From: Pseudoduganella aquatica | GTDB lineage: Bacteria > Pseudomonadota > Gammaproteobacteria > Burkholderiales > Burkholderiaceae_D | Direction: 5' to 3' | NCBI RefSeq assembly: GCF_009857595.1 | Contig: NZ_WWCU01000010.1 | Span: 62,001-126,000 of the forward strand | Length of the DNA: 64,000 bases | Part shown: positions 63,100 through 64,000 of the stretch, in pieces | How positions within the stretch are numbered: position 1 is the stretch's first letter | Layout: each line of letters begins with the position of its first letter | Made by a program: the position numbers and the translations under genes | Notes under the pieces: generated by a model | What the model saw: the letters and a program-made list of their open reading frames with translations, nothing else | Databases searched by the model: none | What the model was told of the DNA's origin: nothing

Positions 63100-64000
63100 T
63101 TGTTTGCTCCCTTGCCGCCCATCGCAGCTTCCAGATTGGTTTGCGCGACCCAGAACTCCTTGAGCGCGTTGATGTAGGCGCTTACGGCGGCAGCCTGTTC
63201 GCGCGAGTCGGCCAGCAGCTCGAAGGTGCTGGCCAGCATGCCGTTGTAGCGCAGCAGCGTCTCCTGCGACACCTGGCGGCGCAGCGGGATCACATTGTCG
63301 CGATAGTGCTTCGCCAGCTCGTAGGAGGCGCGGTAGTCGTGATAGCTCTCGCGGGCTTCGCTTTGCGCGTTGGCTGCAGTTTCGGCCAGCTTGTTCACGG
63401 CTTGCATATACACCGCCTCGGCGCGCGCCACGCGTGCCGAGCCCCAGTCGAACAAGGGGATTTCCAGCGTGATCTCGTAGCCGCGCTCGCGCGGCTGGCC
63501 GGTGGCGCTCTCGCGCACCGCAGCAAGTTCCAGCACGTTGATGAAGCGCGTGCTGCGCGTCAGGCCCAGCGTGGATGCGGTGTGGCCGGTCTCCAGTTTG
63601 GCGGCCTGGATGTCCAGGCGGTTGCGCATGGCAGCCTGCTCAACGTCGGCCACCTCCTGTACTGCGGAGGGCAGCTCCGGCAGATGCGGGGGCAGCTTGA
63701 ACGCGGATTCGGCCCCGCTCAAACCCAGCAAGCGGGTGAGCTTTTCCCGGCTGGCATTCACCTGTTTGCCCGAGCGTAGCGCTTCGGCCAACGCGTCGCC
63801 GTGGAAGGCCTGCTCGCGCGCGGCATCCAGCTTGCTCCAGTTGCCCGCTTTTTGCATGCGCTGGCCCAGCTCAGCGCCCGCTTCCGCCGCGTCGCGCACT
63901 TGCAGCGCGTATTCGTGGGCCTGGGCCGCAGCCACCGCCTCGTAATAGGCGCGGCGCGTTTCAGCGGCCACTTTCAGCGCCTGCTCGGCCACGGCCAGCT
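63096..64000 (-). CDS. TolC-family outer-membrane protein (5' end outside window)
   Basis: This is the C-terminal 300 or so residues of a TolC/OEP efflux or outer-membrane factor. The long amphipathic helices and the second repeat motif (ERGYEITLEIPLFDWGSARVARAEAVYMQAV) are clear. The frame is open to the window edge, so the signal peptide and first repeat lie beyond it. It is co-translated with the multicopper oxidase. It probably serves copper export or resistance with an RND or CopB-like partner further upstream. Confidence 0.9.
   Translation of the reverse strand, partial: LAVAEQALKVAAETRRAYYEAVAAAQAHEYALQVRDAAEAGAELGQRMQKAGNWSKLDAAREQAFHGDALAEALRSGKQVNASREKLTRLLGLSGAESAFKLPPHLPELPSAVQEVADVEQAAMRNRLDIQAAKLETGHTASTLGLTRSTRFINVLELAAVRESATGQPRERGYEITLEIPLFDWGSARVARAEAVYMQAVNKLAETAANAQSEARESYHDYRASYELAKHYRDNVIPLRRQVSQETLLRYNGMLASTFELLADSREQAAAVSAYINALKEFWVAQTNLEAAMGGKGANK

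Overview
The window reads as an ordinary stretch of chromosome from a GC-rich betaproteobacterium, most likely Burkholderiales of the Oxalobacteraceae type (Massilia, Duganella or Janthinobacterium relatives). The basis is the strong G/C bias at third codon positions, the mixture of gene families, a HAF-repeat protein, DUF5985 pairs and an REP-type palindrome pair. The exact genus is inference. Genes are dense on both strands, with many 4-base stop/start overlaps. There is no phage, plasmid or CRISPR locus.

Layout. 1-3600: the 3' part of a hybrid histidine kinase, overlapped by a response-regulator diguanylate cyclase, then an REP-like palindrome pair. 3768-7031: a minus-strand acyl-CoA operon (two acyl-CoA dehydrogenases, two MaoC hydratases). 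7131-10622: an NHL-repeat/M23-like membrane protein divergent from a HAF-repeat protein. 10626-17000: a lipid-head-group cluster that resembles enterobacterial ynbABCD (PAP2/dual-specificity phosphatase, CDP-alcohol phosphatidyltransferase, hydrolase-methyltransferase fusion, CdsA-like enzyme), joined to an SDR and a patatin-like protein that has lost both usual catalytic residues. 17046-21638: a persulfide-dioxygenase/rhodanese fusion, then small transcription units with two near-identical small-RNA-like repeats, then the tail-specific protease Prc. 21782-27885: a P-type ATPase divergent from a cytochrome b561-like gene, a QseBC-like two-component pair and an M50-like membrane protein. 27930-33965: thymidine kinase, a periplasmic binding protein, a MarR regulator, a three-gene DUF5985 operon, a ClC channel and a putative Na+/H+ antiporter. 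34201-36755: reverse transsulfuration genes (cystathionine beta-synthase, cystathionine gamma-lyase type). 36752-43929: a Gly-rich membrane protein, an S45 acylase, a ParB-like protein, a Cache diguanylate cyclase and a lipoprotein. 43952-45360: a RES/Xre toxin-antitoxin pair. 45613-50057: an FKBP lipoprotein, a Sel1-repeat protein, glutathione-dependent formaldehyde dehydrogenase and a GlxA-type regulator. 50018-54339: LysR, porin, binding-protein-like enzyme and MFS carrier, probably a tricarboxylate (aconitate) uptake unit. 54360-57495: a truncated and an intact binding protein, a sensor-less kinase and a LysR. 57500-58940: a graveyard of mobile and broken genes (EAL-domain remnant, frameshifted IS1182-type transposase, transposase tail) beside tRNA-Leu(UAA). 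59270-64000: a coiled-coil membrane protein, a small secreted protein, a second ClC (possible fluoride exporter), and a multicopper oxidase with a TolC-type partner cut by the window edge.

Functional themes are signalling (two c-di-GMP cyclases, a hybrid kinase, a broken phosphodiesterase), envelope and lipid chemistry, ion and copper handling, and sulfur metabolism. The best leads for undescribed biology are four. First, two tandem small-RNA-like repeats with double anti-Shine-Dalgarno motifs. Second, a self-contained 55-residue gene beside them. Third, the ynb-like lipid cluster with its altered patatin. Fourth, the DUF5985 three-gene operon.
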